Shown in pieces: positions 16,255 through 24,459 of a stretch of DNA of 64,000 bases. The stretch lies in the NCBI RefSeq assembly GCF_003854895.1, contig NZ_CP033966.1, forward strand, positions 496,001-560,000, given 5' to 3'. The notes under the pieces were generated by a model that ran no database searches, had not been told where the DNA came from, and saw only the letters and a list, made by a program, of their open reading frames with translations. The translations under genes and the position numbers were made by a program. Every line of letters begins with the position of its first letter. The first letter of the stretch is position 1. The DNA comes from Pigmentiphaga sp. H8 (GTDB lineage Bacteria > Pseudomonadota > Gammaproteobacteria > Burkholderiales > Burkholderiaceae_B).

Positions 16255-16710
16255 CTAGCGGACGGCAACCACCGCCTCGATCTCGCAGGGGATGCCGTTG
16301 GGCAGCGAGTTGGCGCCCGCGGCCGTGCGCGCGTGGGTGCCGCGTTCGCCGAACACTTCGATGAACAGGTCGGAGCAGCCGTCGACGACCTTGAAGTGAT
16401 CGACATAGTCCGCCGTCGCATTGACCAAGCCGAAGACTTTGATGATGTCGTCGACGCGGTCTAGGTCGCCCAGCGTATCTTTCATGGCGGCGATCAGCAG
16501 CAGGCCGACGTGGCGGGCGTGCTGGTAGCCTTCTTCCTGGGTCATGTCGGCGCCCAGCTTGCCTCGGGGCCGTACGCCGTCGTAGAGCGGGCCCTTGCCG
16601 GACATGAACATCAGGTTGCCGTGTCGCTTGGCGTGGACGAAGGTGCCGATGGTCTTGCCGATGGGCGGCAGCGTGAGGCCAAGTTCTTGCAGGCGGGTTT
16701 CTATGGACAC
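16255..16710 (-). CDS. RidA/YjgF family protein (second copy)
   Basis: A 151-residue RidA-family protein of the longer subgroup (LPPIGKTIGTFVHAKRHGNL, MFMSGKGP, GERGTHARTAAGANSLPNGIPCEIEAVV). The arginine of HARTA corresponds to the canonical catalytic one. The start is a GTG at 16710 with AAGGAG seven bases upstream; no ATG fits. It is convergent with the molybdenum hydroxylase operon and divergent from the NahR-like gene. With the RidA at 7182 it brackets the operon, suggesting imine or enamine intermediates in the pathway. Confidence 0.85.
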   Translation of the reverse strand: MSIETRLQELGLTLPPIGKTIGTFVHAKRHGNLMFMSGKGPLYDGVRPRGKLGADMTQEEGYQHARHVGLLLIAAMKDTLGDLDRVDDIIKVFGLVNATADYVDHFKVVDGCSDLFIEVFGERGTHARTAAGANSLPNGIPCEIEAVVAVR

Positions 16711-16902
16711 GGAGAAGCTCCTTGGAGACGGTGCGGCCAAAGCGGTATGGCCTTCATGGAAAGCCGGGCCGGCAGGATGGCCGTGCAGCTCCTGAAAAGC
16801 TTGCCCGACTGCGATGCTGCGGGCAAAGTATAGAAATGGGGGATGTGGACTGGATATAGCATCCCGTTGATTCCCGATATCGACGAAACCTATATTGCTT
16901 CT

Positions 16903-17820
16903 ATGAATCTCGAGGAAATCGATCTCAATCTGCTGGTGGTGTTCAATCACCTGTTGGTCGAGAAGCGGGTGTCCGCGGTGGCCAGGAAGCTGGGGCTCAC
17001 GCAACCCACGGTCAGTGGTTCCCTGAACCGGTTGCGCAAGCTGCTGAACGACGAGTTGTTCGTGCGTACCGCGAAAGGGATGGAGCCGACCGCCTTCGCA
17101 TTGCATATCGCGGAGCCCATCGCCTATTCGCTCAGCACCATCCAGCAGACGTTGAGCGAGCAGGAAAAGTTCGACCCCGCGCGCAGCAGCCGCCGGTTCA
17201 CGATCTGGCTCAACGACATCGGCGAGATCAATTTTCTGCCCCAACTGATGCATGTTTTCCGGCGGCTGGCCCCGGGCGTCTCGATCAGCACGCTGCGCAG
17301 TCCCGTCGGAAGTCTGCAGGAGGCCATGGAGAGCGGCGAGGTCGACGTGGCGATGGGGCTGCTGCCGCAATTGAAGGCCGGGTATTTTCAGCGCCGCCTG
17401 TTCAAGCAACGCTACGTCTGCATGTTCCGCCGCGGGCATGTCCTGGACAAGGGAGCGATCTCGCTGGATGAGTTCTGCGCGGCCGAACACTTGCTCATCA
17501 TGCCGCCTTCATCCGGACATGCGCAGGTCAACGAGTCGATCGAGCGGCGAGGCTATCGGCGCACCGTACGGCTGGTTGTGCCGCACTACGTGCCGGTGGG
17601 GCATATTCTTTCGCAGGGACACGACCTGATCGCAACGGTGCCCGAGAGCTATGCCCGCCAGTGCGTCGAACCGTTCGGCATGGCCTACGTGGACCATCCC
17701 CTGGATCTGCCGGAAATCGATATCAACGTGTTCTGGCACGCGAAACTTCATCGCGATTCGGCCAACAAGTGGTTGCGGACGGTCATTTTCGAGACCTTTT
17801 CCGACAAACCCGCCGCGTGA
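16903..17820 (+). CDS. LysR-family regulator, NahR/NagR-like
   Basis: A 305-residue LysR protein whose N-terminus (MNLEEIDLNLLVVFNHLLVE) and many later segments (FVRTAKGMEPTAFA, DIGEINFLPQLM, LKAGYFQRRLF, INVFWHAK) closely resemble NahR/NagR, which activate naphthalene and salicylate genes with salicylate as inducer. The ATG at 16903 gives the family length. It lies nine kb from the NagAa-like promoter it may control, and directly upstream of the isomerase-to-deacetylase operon. The similarity is judged from remembered sequence, so exact orthology is unproven. Confidence 0.88.
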   Translation: MNLEEIDLNLLVVFNHLLVEKRVSAVARKLGLTQPTVSGSLNRLRKLLNDELFVRTAKGMEPTAFALHIAEPIAYSLSTIQQTLSEQEKFDPARSSRRFTIWLNDIGEINFLPQLMHVFRRLAPGVSISTLRSPVGSLQEAMESGEVDVAMGLLPQLKAGYFQRRLFKQRYVCMFRRGHVLDKGAISLDEFCAAEHLLIMPPSSGHAQVNESIERRGYRRTVRLVVPHYVPVGHILSQGHDLIATVPESYARQCVEPFGMAYVDHPLDLPEIDINVFWHAKLHRDSANKWLRTVIFETFSDKPAA

Positions 17821-17900
17821 TACCCCCCATCAACCAAAGTTAATTGTCGCGGTGGCGCCGCCTGCAGATAATTTCTTCGACTCTGGAACGAAGGAAGGTC

Positions 17901-18668
17901 ATGAGCGACGTGGTACGCGAGTATGGCAACGGTGCAGTGATGGGCGTGGCGGTTCCGCAGGCGAACCCCGTGGTCGAGCCCGAGCTGGCGGCGTTGCTGC
18001 CTGCCGGATTCTCGATGCTCGTTACCCGCCTGCAGGGCAGCCGCACGGATTCGCGCCAGCGGCTGATCGATTACCTGGCCAATCTGCCGGCCAGCCTCGA
18101 TACCTACGACAGCGCCAAACTGGACGTGCTGGGCTATGCCTGCACCGGCAGCTCGTACCTGGTGGGCGCGGATGAAGAGCGGCGCGCGCTGGACGCCGCG
18201 TCGGCGCGCTTCGGCTACCCCATCATTTCCTCGGCGCAGGCGCTGCGCCGGGCCCTGGACCACCTGGGCGCGAGGCGGGTCGCTCTTTTCGCGCCTTATC
18301 CGCCGTTCCTGGTCGAGGCCAGCAAGCGCTATTGGGAAGCCGTGGGCCTCGACATCGCCGACTGCGCCTCGGTGTCGCTGGATACCAGCGACACGCGCGA
18401 CATCTACGGCATCACGACTCCCCTGGTGATGTCTTCGTTCAGCCGGCTGCGCTGGCAGGACGCCGACGCCATCATGTTCACCGGAACCGGCATGCCCACG
18501 CTCAGGGCCCTGGTCGAAGTCTCGTCCATGACCGGCAAGCCTGTCCTGTCTTCCAATCTGTGCCTGGCCTGGGCCATGGTAAGGGAGGCCGGCGGCGCGG
18601 CCTACCTGCCCCCCGAGCGCGTGGGCGAGCCGCTCTACGGCGGGTGGGCCGCCCGCATTCCCGTCTAG
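17901..18668 (+). CDS. Asp/Glu racemase superfamily protein (maleate isomerase/arylmalonate decarboxylase-like)
   Basis: A 255-residue protein of the aspartate/glutamate racemase superfamily, in the branch with maleate cis-trans isomerase and arylmalonate decarboxylase (VAVPQANPVVEPEL, LGYACTGSSYLVG, FTGTGMPTLRAL, GKPVLSSNLCLAW). Cys81 matches the first catalytic cysteine of maleate isomerase. The second catalytic cysteine, expected in the strand ending before TLRAL, is missing (FTGTGMPT), so the reaction may differ. The ATG at 17901 has AAGGAAGG upstream. It heads an operon with a Bug receptor and an FAD hydroxylase. Confidence 0.8.
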   Translation: MSDVVREYGNGAVMGVAVPQANPVVEPELAALLPAGFSMLVTRLQGSRTDSRQRLIDYLANLPASLDTYDSAKLDVLGYACTGSSYLVGADEERRALDAASARFGYPIISSAQALRRALDHLGARRVALFAPYPPFLVEASKRYWEAVGLDIADCASVSLDTSDTRDIYGITTPLVMSSFSRLRWQDADAIMFTGTGMPTLRALVEVSSMTGKPVLSSNLCLAWAMVREAGGAAYLPPERVGEPLYGGWAARIPV

Positions 18669-18711
18669 TTTTCCCGGCGCGGCGGCGACCGCGCAACTTC
18701 AGGAGAATCGC

Positions 18712-19704
18712 ATGAACGCTTCCAGACAAGCGTGGCATCGTCACGCCCGAATCCTGCTGGCCTGGACCCTGTCCGTGGCCGCGTTGTCCGCGGCCTGGGC
18801 GGCGGACTATCCCAGCCGTCCGGTCACGCTGATCGTGCCGTTCGCGGCGGGGGGGCCCACCGATGTCACCGCCCGCATCTTCGCGCGGGCCATCGCCCCG
18901 GAGCTGGGCCAGACCGTCGTGGTGGACAACCGGCCCGGCGCCGGCGGCACCCTGGGGGGCGGGCAGGCGGCGCGTGCGGCGGCCGACGGCTACACGCTGC
19001 TGTGGGGCGGCACCAGCACGCTGGCGGTCGCGCCAGCGCTGTATGCCTCGCTGCCCTACGACCCGCTGGCGTCGTTCCAGCCGGTCAGCCGGGCCGTGCG
19101 CGGACCGCTGGTGCTGGCGGTCAACAGCAAGCTGCCCGTGCGCACGGTCGCGGACCTCGTGGCCTTGGCCAAGGCCAGGCCCGGCAGGCTGAGCTTCGGC
19201 TCCGCGGGCGTGGGATCGATCATCCACCTGACCGGCGAGCTGTTCAAGGCGCGTGCCGGCATCGACCTGATCCATGTCCCCTACAAGGGCAACGCGCAGG
19301 TGCTGACGGATCTGACCGGCGATCACCTGGACATGGCGTTCATCGCCCTGGGCCACATGCTGCCTCACATGCACGACGGCGGCTTGCGCCCGATCGCCAT
19401 TTCCAGCCTGGAGCGCAATCCGCTGGTCCCCGATCTGCCGACCCTGGCCGAAAGCGGCTATGCCGGGTTCGAGTCGCTCGAATGGTTCGGGCTGGTGGCT
19501 CCCAAGGGCATTCCCGCCGACGTGCTGGCCAGGCTGAACAGCGCATTCCGCCACGCCAGCCAGCATCCGTCGGTGCGGGCGGAAATCGCCAAGCTCGGCT
19601 ACATGCCCGTGGACGAGACGCCGGAGCAGTTTTCGGCGGCGGTGGTGGCCGAAGGCAGGAAGTGGAAGCAGGTAGTGACGGATGCCAAGGTTTTGGTGGA
19701 GTGA
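18712..19704 (+). CDS. Bug-family TTT substrate-binding protein
   Basis: A 330-residue exported receptor: signal peptide ending ...SAAWA before ADYPSRPVTLIVPFAAGGPTD, then ADGYTLLWGG and HVPYKGNAQVLTDLTG. Second Bug receptor of the catabolic island. The ATG at 18712 follows CAGGAGAATCGC. It lies 43 bases after the isomerase and four bases before the FAD hydroxylase gene, so it is part of that operon and likely binds a related carboxylate. Confidence 0.92.
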   Translation: MNASRQAWHRHARILLAWTLSVAALSAAWAADYPSRPVTLIVPFAAGGPTDVTARIFARAIAPELGQTVVVDNRPGAGGTLGGGQAARAAADGYTLLWGGTSTLAVAPALYASLPYDPLASFQPVSRAVRGPLVLAVNSKLPVRTVADLVALAKARPGRLSFGSAGVGSIIHLTGELFKARAGIDLIHVPYKGNAQVLTDLTGDHLDMAFIALGHMLPHMHDGGLRPIAISSLERNPLVPDLPTLAESGYAGFESLEWFGLVAPKGIPADVLARLNSAFRHASQHPSVRAEIAKLGYMPVDETPEQFSAAVVAEGRKWKQVVTDAKVLVE

Positions 19705-19708
19705 AGGT

Positions 19709-21331
19709 ATGACTGAAGAAGTGTTGTCCACCCCGGTCGCGATCGTGGGCGCCGGTCCGGTGGGCTTGTCCCTGGCGCTGGATCTCGCGTGGCGGGGTAT
19801 CGACGCGGTGGTGCTGGAAAAGGAAGACGGGCATGTGACCCATCCGCGGGCCGGGTTCGTTTCCGTGCGGACCATGGAGTTCTTCCGGCGCTGGGGGATC
19901 GCGCAAGCGGTCCGGCAAAGCGGGTTTCCCGACGATTTCGCGCTTTCCATCGAGTTCTGCACCAGCCTGGCCGGCCATACGCTGGCCAGGGACGAGTATC
20001 CCGCGCTGGCGGCCATGCCGCTGCCCGAGTGGTCGCCGGAGAAGAAGCAGCGCTGCCCGCAGCACTGGCTCGATCCGGTCCTGAAGACGGCGCTGCGGGA
20101 CAGCGGCCGCGGCACGATCCGGGTCGAGACGCGGGTCGATGGCTTCGAACAGGACGAGGAAGGCGTCCTGGTCCGCGCCACGGACCTGCGCCGGGATGCG
20201 CCGCTGACGATCCGGGCCGACTACCTGGTCGGATGCGATGGCGCGGGCAGCACGGTCCGGACCGGTCTGGGCATCGACATGGAGGGCAGGGGCCATCTGA
20301 ACTATTCGATGAGCGTGCTGTTCTCCTGCCCTGGGCTGCTGGAGCAGTGCGGCAAGCAGGCCGCCGAGCGGTTCCTGCTGATCGGGCCGGAGGGAACGTG
20401 GGGCAACGTCACGGTGATAGACGGGCGCGACGTGTGGCGGCTGACCGTGTATGGCACGGCGTCGAAGTTCGACATGGATGCCTTCGACGCCAGGGCCTGG
20501 GTGCTGCGCGCGCTGGGCACGGACCGGATCGCGTTCGAGGTGGTGTCCATCCTGCCGTGGAAGCGGGCGGAACTGGTGGCCGAGAGCTACGGGCGCGGGC
20601 GGGTATTGCTGGCCGGCGATGCCGTGCACACGATGTCGCCCACGGGAGGCATGGGCATGAACACCGGCCTGGGCGACGTGGTCGACCTGGGGTGGAAGCT
20701 GCAGGCGATGATCGAGGGATGGGGCGGACCGGCCCTGCTGCCGGCCTACACGCGGGAGCGCAAGCCGGTGGCGGTAAGGAATGCCGCTTATTCGACCCAC
20801 AACTACAAGACCTGGGTGTCGCCGCCGCGCTGCGAGTACCTGCTGGAGGACACGGCGCGGGCGGAAGCGGCGCGCCGCGAGATCGGCGCGCAGATGAAGC
20901 GCGCCACGCAGTACGAATGGCAGTCGTGGGGGTTGCAGATGGGATATCGCTACGACGAGTCGCCGCTGTGCGTGGCGGACGGCACGCCGCTGGTTCCCGA
21001 CGAGTATTCGCGCTACGTGCAGACCGCGCGCCCGGGGGCGCGCGCGCCGCACGCCTGGCTCGAGCCGGGGCGGTCGACGCTCGATCTGTTCGGCCAGGGA
21101 TTCGCGCTGCTGGCATTCGGCGCCGAGGCCATGGCCGAGGCGGACCGGTTCGTGCGGGCGGCGGATCGCAGAGGGATGCCGCTGGCGGTGCACCGGATCG
21201 ATGCCGGGCAGGCGGCCGAGGCGTATGGCGCGCCGCTGGTGCTGGTGCGTCCCGATGGCCACGTGGCGTGGCGGGGTGCCGAGGCCCGCGACGCGGCCCG
21301 GATCGTCGATATCGCGCGCGGCGCGCATTGA
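19709..21331 (+). CDS. FAD-dependent aromatic hydroxylase (phenol hydroxylase/MhpA-like)
   Basis: A 540-residue class A flavoprotein monooxygenase. It has VGAGPVGLSLALDL (GxGxxG at 14-19), and VLLAGDAVHTMSPTGGMGMNTGLGD with the ribityl-binding Asp304. A thioredoxin-like C-terminal domain starts near residue 440 (PHAWLEPGRSTLDLFGQGFALLAF). This domain plan is that of PheA, TfdB and MhpA, which hydroxylate phenolic rings with NAD(P)H and oxygen. The ATG at 19709 overlaps the previous gene region tightly. The substrate is unknown; the neighbours suggest a hydroxylated aromatic or heteroaromatic acid. Confidence 0.9.
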   Translation: MTEEVLSTPVAIVGAGPVGLSLALDLAWRGIDAVVLEKEDGHVTHPRAGFVSVRTMEFFRRWGIAQAVRQSGFPDDFALSIEFCTSLAGHTLARDEYPALAAMPLPEWSPEKKQRCPQHWLDPVLKTALRDSGRGTIRVETRVDGFEQDEEGVLVRATDLRRDAPLTIRADYLVGCDGAGSTVRTGLGIDMEGRGHLNYSMSVLFSCPGLLEQCGKQAAERFLLIGPEGTWGNVTVIDGRDVWRLTVYGTASKFDMDAFDARAWVLRALGTDRIAFEVVSILPWKRAELVAESYGRGRVLLAGDAVHTMSPTGGMGMNTGLGDVVDLGWKLQAMIEGWGGPALLPAYTRERKPVAVRNAAYSTHNYKTWVSPPRCEYLLEDTARAEAARREIGAQMKRATQYEWQSWGLQMGYRYDESPLCVADGTPLVPDEYSRYVQTARPGARAPHAWLEPGRSTLDLFGQGFALLAFGAEAMAEADRFVRAADRRGMPLAVHRIDAGQAAEAYGAPLVLVRPDGHVAWRGAEARDAARIVDIARGAH

Positions 21332-21344
21332 AGAGGAAGACGAC

Positions 21345-22052
21345 ATGTCGGAAATATGGGATCCGTTCATTCCCGAGCGAGACCGGGCCGCTTCCCGCCT
21401 GGCCGGCTTTGGCCGGCCGTCGGGGCTGGGCCGCCGCCCGGCGCTGTTGATCATCGACGTGCAATACCGCACGGCCGGGACGAGGCCCATGCCGTTCGAG
21501 CAGGCCGTGCAGGAGTTCGCCACGTCCTGCGGCGATACCGCCTGGCGGGCCATCGAGCATATCGCCGGCCTGCTGGCGCTGTTCCGCGCGAAGAACTGGC
21601 CGGTGCTGTATCCCCACGTCGCGCCCAAGTTCGCCTTCGACCAGGGGCGGTTGACGGAGAAGGTGCCGACCATGATGCAGGTGCCGGCCAAGGGCTACGA
21701 ATTCGTGGAGTCCATCGCGCCGCGCCCGGGCGACGTGCTGTTGCCCAAGAAGCATCCCAGCGCATTCTTCGGCACCCCGCTGGCCAGCTATCTGGTCAAT
21801 ACCGGCGCCGATACGCTGGTGGTGACGGGATGCGCGACGTCGGGCTGCGTGCGCAGCAGCGTGGTGGACGCGTTTTCCTACAACTACCGGGTGGCCGTGC
21901 CTTCGGACGCGGTCTATGACCGGAACCAGGCTTCGCATGCCGTCAATCTGTACGACATGGCGGAGAAGTACGCGGACGTGATGGATACCAGGACGTTGCT
22001 GGCGGCGCTCGAGGCCTTGTCGCCGGCGGCAGCACAGGAGGAAGCGAAGTGA
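21345..22052 (+). CDS. Isochorismatase-family amidohydrolase
   Basis: A 235-residue cysteine hydrolase. The catalytic triad is Asp38 (LLIIDVQ), Lys135 (LPKKHPSAF) and Cys168 (TGCATSGCVRSS). The GCATSGCVR signature is that of N-carbamoylsarcosine amidase and maleamate amidase rather than true isochorismatase, so it probably hydrolyses a C-N amide bond. It is 13 bases after the FAD hydroxylase and its stop overlaps the GTG start of the next gene. In nicotinate catabolism such an enzyme turns maleamate to maleate; a similar role here is inference. Confidence 0.87.
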   Translation: MSEIWDPFIPERDRAASRLAGFGRPSGLGRRPALLIIDVQYRTAGTRPMPFEQAVQEFATSCGDTAWRAIEHIAGLLALFRAKNWPVLYPHVAPKFAFDQGRLTEKVPTMMQVPAKGYEFVESIAPRPGDVLLPKKHPSAFFGTPLASYLVNTGADTLVVTGCATSGCVRSSVVDAFSYNYRVAVPSDAVYDRNQASHAVNLYDMAEKYADVMDTRTLLAALEALSPAAAQEEAK

Positions 22053-22951
22053 AGACGTTCGAGCACGGCAATGATCGCTACGACTACAGCGCCATCGTCA
22101 ACCGGCCTGTTTACGACTGGCCCGAAGGCCGGCGGCTGGCGGTCTATTTCGCCCTCAACATCGAGGGTTTCGAGTTCGGGCGCAACCCCGGCAACGATTT
22201 CACCTCCATGCCTTCGGCCCCCTACCATCGGGGCTATGCCTATCGCGACTACGGCAATCGCGTGGGCGTGTGGCGCATCCTGCGGGAATTCGAGTCGTTC
22301 GGATTTCCGTTGGCCGTGCTGGCCAATGGCTCGGTCTACGACGTCTGCCCGGAGGTCCTGGAGGCGTGCCGCCAGCGCGGCGACGAGATGGTCGGGCACG
22401 GACGCACGAACTCCGAGCGCCAGGCCGACATGCCGCCGGACGCCGAGCGGACCATGCTGGGCGAGGTCAAGTCGCTGTTCGAGCGGCATGAGGGCAAGGC
22501 GCCGGCCGGGTGGCTGGGACCGTTCATCTCGCAGAGCCCGAACACGCCGGAACTGCTCAAGGAACTGGGGTGGAAATACATGCTGGACTGGTGGTTCGAC
22601 GACCAGCCGATGTGGTTCCGCACCAAGCATGGACCTATCCTTGCCGTGCCCTATCCGTCGATGGAACTCAACGATCTGCCCGCCTATGTGAACCGTGGCG
22701 CCAGCGACGAGGAATTCACGCGCATGGCCATCGATGCGTTCGACGAACAGCTCGAGGAATCGTCGCAATACCCGATGGTATATTGCCTGTCGCTGCATAC
22801 GTTCCTGACCGGACAGCCCCATCGCATCAGGCAGTTGCGACGGATCCTGTCCCATATCGCCTCGCAGCGCCACCGGGTCTGGCTGACGACACCTGGAGCG
22901 ATCGCCGAGCATGTCACGGGCTTGCCGCCGGGTGTCGTTCCCATCCGCTGA
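22049..22951 (+). CDS. Polysaccharide deacetylase-like (PuuE/allantoinase-type) protein
   Basis: A 300-residue NodB-homology protein related to PuuE-type allantoinase (FALNIEGFEFGRNPGNDF, RDYGNRVGVWRILREFE, GHGRTNSERQ, GPFISQSPNTPELLKELGW). As in PuuE, the usual metal-binding aspartate pair of NodB is not evident (ALNIEGF in place of TFDDG), so it may act without metal on a cyclic amide or ureide. It starts with GTG at 22049, overlapping the upstream TGA (GTGA), with AGGAGG before it, indicating translational coupling to the amidase. Confidence 0.8.
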   Translation: MKTFEHGNDRYDYSAIVNRPVYDWPEGRRLAVYFALNIEGFEFGRNPGNDFTSMPSAPYHRGYAYRDYGNRVGVWRILREFESFGFPLAVLANGSVYDVCPEVLEACRQRGDEMVGHGRTNSERQADMPPDAERTMLGEVKSLFERHEGKAPAGWLGPFISQSPNTPELLKELGWKYMLDWWFDDQPMWFRTKHGPILAVPYPSMELNDLPAYVNRGASDEEFTRMAIDAFDEQLEESSQYPMVYCLSLHTFLTGQPHRIRQLRRILSHIASQRHRVWLTTPGAIAEHVTGLPPGVVPIR

Positions 22952-23002
22952 ACGGGACGCCCTGGCCCCAGGCGCGCATCATTTCCCATCCCGGTGCCCA
23001 GC

Positions 23003-23917
23003 ATGGACATACGCCAGATACGCTGCTTCGTCGCGCTTTATGAAGAAGGCAGCATCACGCGCGCGGCCCGCCGGCTGCATGTCGTCCAGCCCGCGATCAG
23101 CCAGCAGATCAAGCGGCTGGAAGCACATCACGACGTGCAGCTGTTCAGCCGCGATCCGCATGGCGTGACGCCCACCCCCCTGGCACACGAGTTCTACCGG
23201 CATTGCATCCGCGTGCTGACCGAGCTCGAACGCGCCGGGGCGGTACTGGCGAGCGGCGCGGACCGGTTCAGCGGCAAGATACGGATCGGTGCGCAGGCGT
23301 CGTTCCACCAGTTCGTGATGGCGCGGGCGCTGGAGGCGTTCCGCGAGCGCCATCCCGAGGTGGAGTTCCTGTCCCGGGACGGATACCGCAGCGACCTGGT
23401 CAGTTGGCTGATCTCGGGCGACCTGGAGTGCGCGCTGCTGAGCACGACGCAGGACCTGCTCAACATGCAGACCCGGGACCTCTCCACCGAAGCCCTGGTG
23501 GTGGTCGGCCACCGGGATACCCTGGCGGACCGGGACCTGATGCGTGGGAATGAACTGGCCGGGTTCCAGCTCGTGCTGCCGTCGCGCTACAAATCCATGC
23601 GCAACCTGATCGATGCCCAGTTCGGACTGCAAGGGCTGGTCTTGCGGCCGCAACTGGAAATCGACTCCTTGCAGAGCCTGCTGCACGTCACGCTCAGGCC
23701 GGGGTGGCTGTCCATCATTCCCCCCATGGCCTTGTCGTCGGAGTTGTTCGGCGGCGCCCTGCGCAGCGTGGCCCTGGTCGAGCCGGCCATCCGGCGCAAG
23801 GTGGTCGTGGCCTGGCCGCGCCACAAGGCGCTGTCGGCGCCGGTGCACGGGTTCCTCGACATCCTGTCGGACATCCTGGCCGGGATTCCCGGGGTGGAGA
23901 TTTCAGGCAGGTCCTGA
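23003..23917 (+). CDS. LysR-family transcriptional regulator
   Basis: A 304-residue LysR regulator: winged HTH in FVALYEEGSITRAARRLHVV followed by QPAISQQIKRLE, then the effector domain from about residue 90. The ATG at 23003 (MDIRQIRCFVAL) is the natural start; a GTG three codons upstream is possible. It follows the deacetylase gene by about 50 bases on the same strand, so it may be transcribed with the operon it regulates. Its last 15 bases overlap the convergent glutathione peroxidase gene. Confidence 0.88.
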   Translation: MDIRQIRCFVALYEEGSITRAARRLHVVQPAISQQIKRLEAHHDVQLFSRDPHGVTPTPLAHEFYRHCIRVLTELERAGAVLASGADRFSGKIRIGAQASFHQFVMARALEAFRERHPEVEFLSRDGYRSDLVSWLISGDLECALLSTTQDLLNMQTRDLSTEALVVVGHRDTLADRDLMRGNELAGFQLVLPSRYKSMRNLIDAQFGLQGLVLRPQLEIDSLQSLLHVTLRPGWLSIIPPMALSSELFGGALRSVALVEPAIRRKVVVAWPRHKALSAPVHGFLDILSDILAGIPGVEISGRS

Positions 23918-24397
23918 GCCCAACGCGGCCTCGATATCCGGCCCGATCGATTCAGGCTTGTCCGTAGGCGCGTATCGGGCGATGGGTGCGCCTGCGCGGT
24001 CGATCAGGAATTTGGTGAAGTTCCACTTGATGGCGCCGGTGCCCAGCAGGCCGGGCTTGGCGCTTTTCAGCCAGCGGTACAGCGGATGGGCCCCGTCGCC
24101 GTTGACGTCGATCTTGGCGAACATCGGGAAGGTCACGTCGTAGTTGAGCTTGCAGAAGTCCCGGATGCTTTCGTTGCTGCCGGGCTCCTGGTGGCCGAAC
24201 TGGTCGCAGGGGAAGCCCAGGATTTCCAGGCCGCGCTCGCGGTAGGTGCGATACAGGGCTTCCAGGCCCGCGTACTGGGGCGTGAACCCGCATTGGGAGG
24301 CCACGTTCACCACCAGCAGCACCTTGCCACGGAAGCGGTCGAGCGGTACGTCGCGGCCTTCGATGTCCGTGGCGGAAAAATCGTGGATGGTCGTCAT
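23903..24397 (-). CDS. Glutathione peroxidase-family protein
   Basis: A 164-residue thioredoxin-fold peroxidase. The peroxidatic Cys36 lies in NVASQCGFTPQY, the second signature is LGFPCDQFGHQEPGS, and IKWNFTKFLID carries the active-site Trp-Asn. Bacterial members (Gpx/BtuE) reduce hydrogen and organic peroxides with thioredoxin or glutathione. It is a cysteine, not selenocysteine, enzyme. It is convergent with and overlaps the LysR gene and lies downstream of the gsp operon without sharing its function. Confidence 0.93.
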   Translation of the reverse strand: MTTIHDFSATDIEGRDVPLDRFRGKVLLVVNVASQCGFTPQYAGLEALYRTYRERGLEILGFPCDQFGHQEPGSNESIRDFCKLNYDVTFPMFAKIDVNGDGAHPLYRWLKSAKPGLLGTGAIKWNFTKFLIDRAGAPIARYAPTDKPESIGPDIEAALGSGPA

Positions 24398-24459
24398 GGC
24401 GTGTCCCTGGCTGAGTGGCGGGCGCGCGCCCGGGCGGGGCGGCGCGCCGTTTCCGTGCC

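Noticed and set aside
17901..18668. Maleate isomerase as a firm call
   Set aside because: The second catalytic cysteine is missing, so only the superfamily is named.
7182..23917. A standard nicotinate (nic) degradation cluster
   Set aside because: The isomerase lacks a catalytic cysteine, and no 2,5-dihydroxypyridine dioxygenase, N-formylmaleamate deformylase or MarR regulator is visible; only loose parallels remain.
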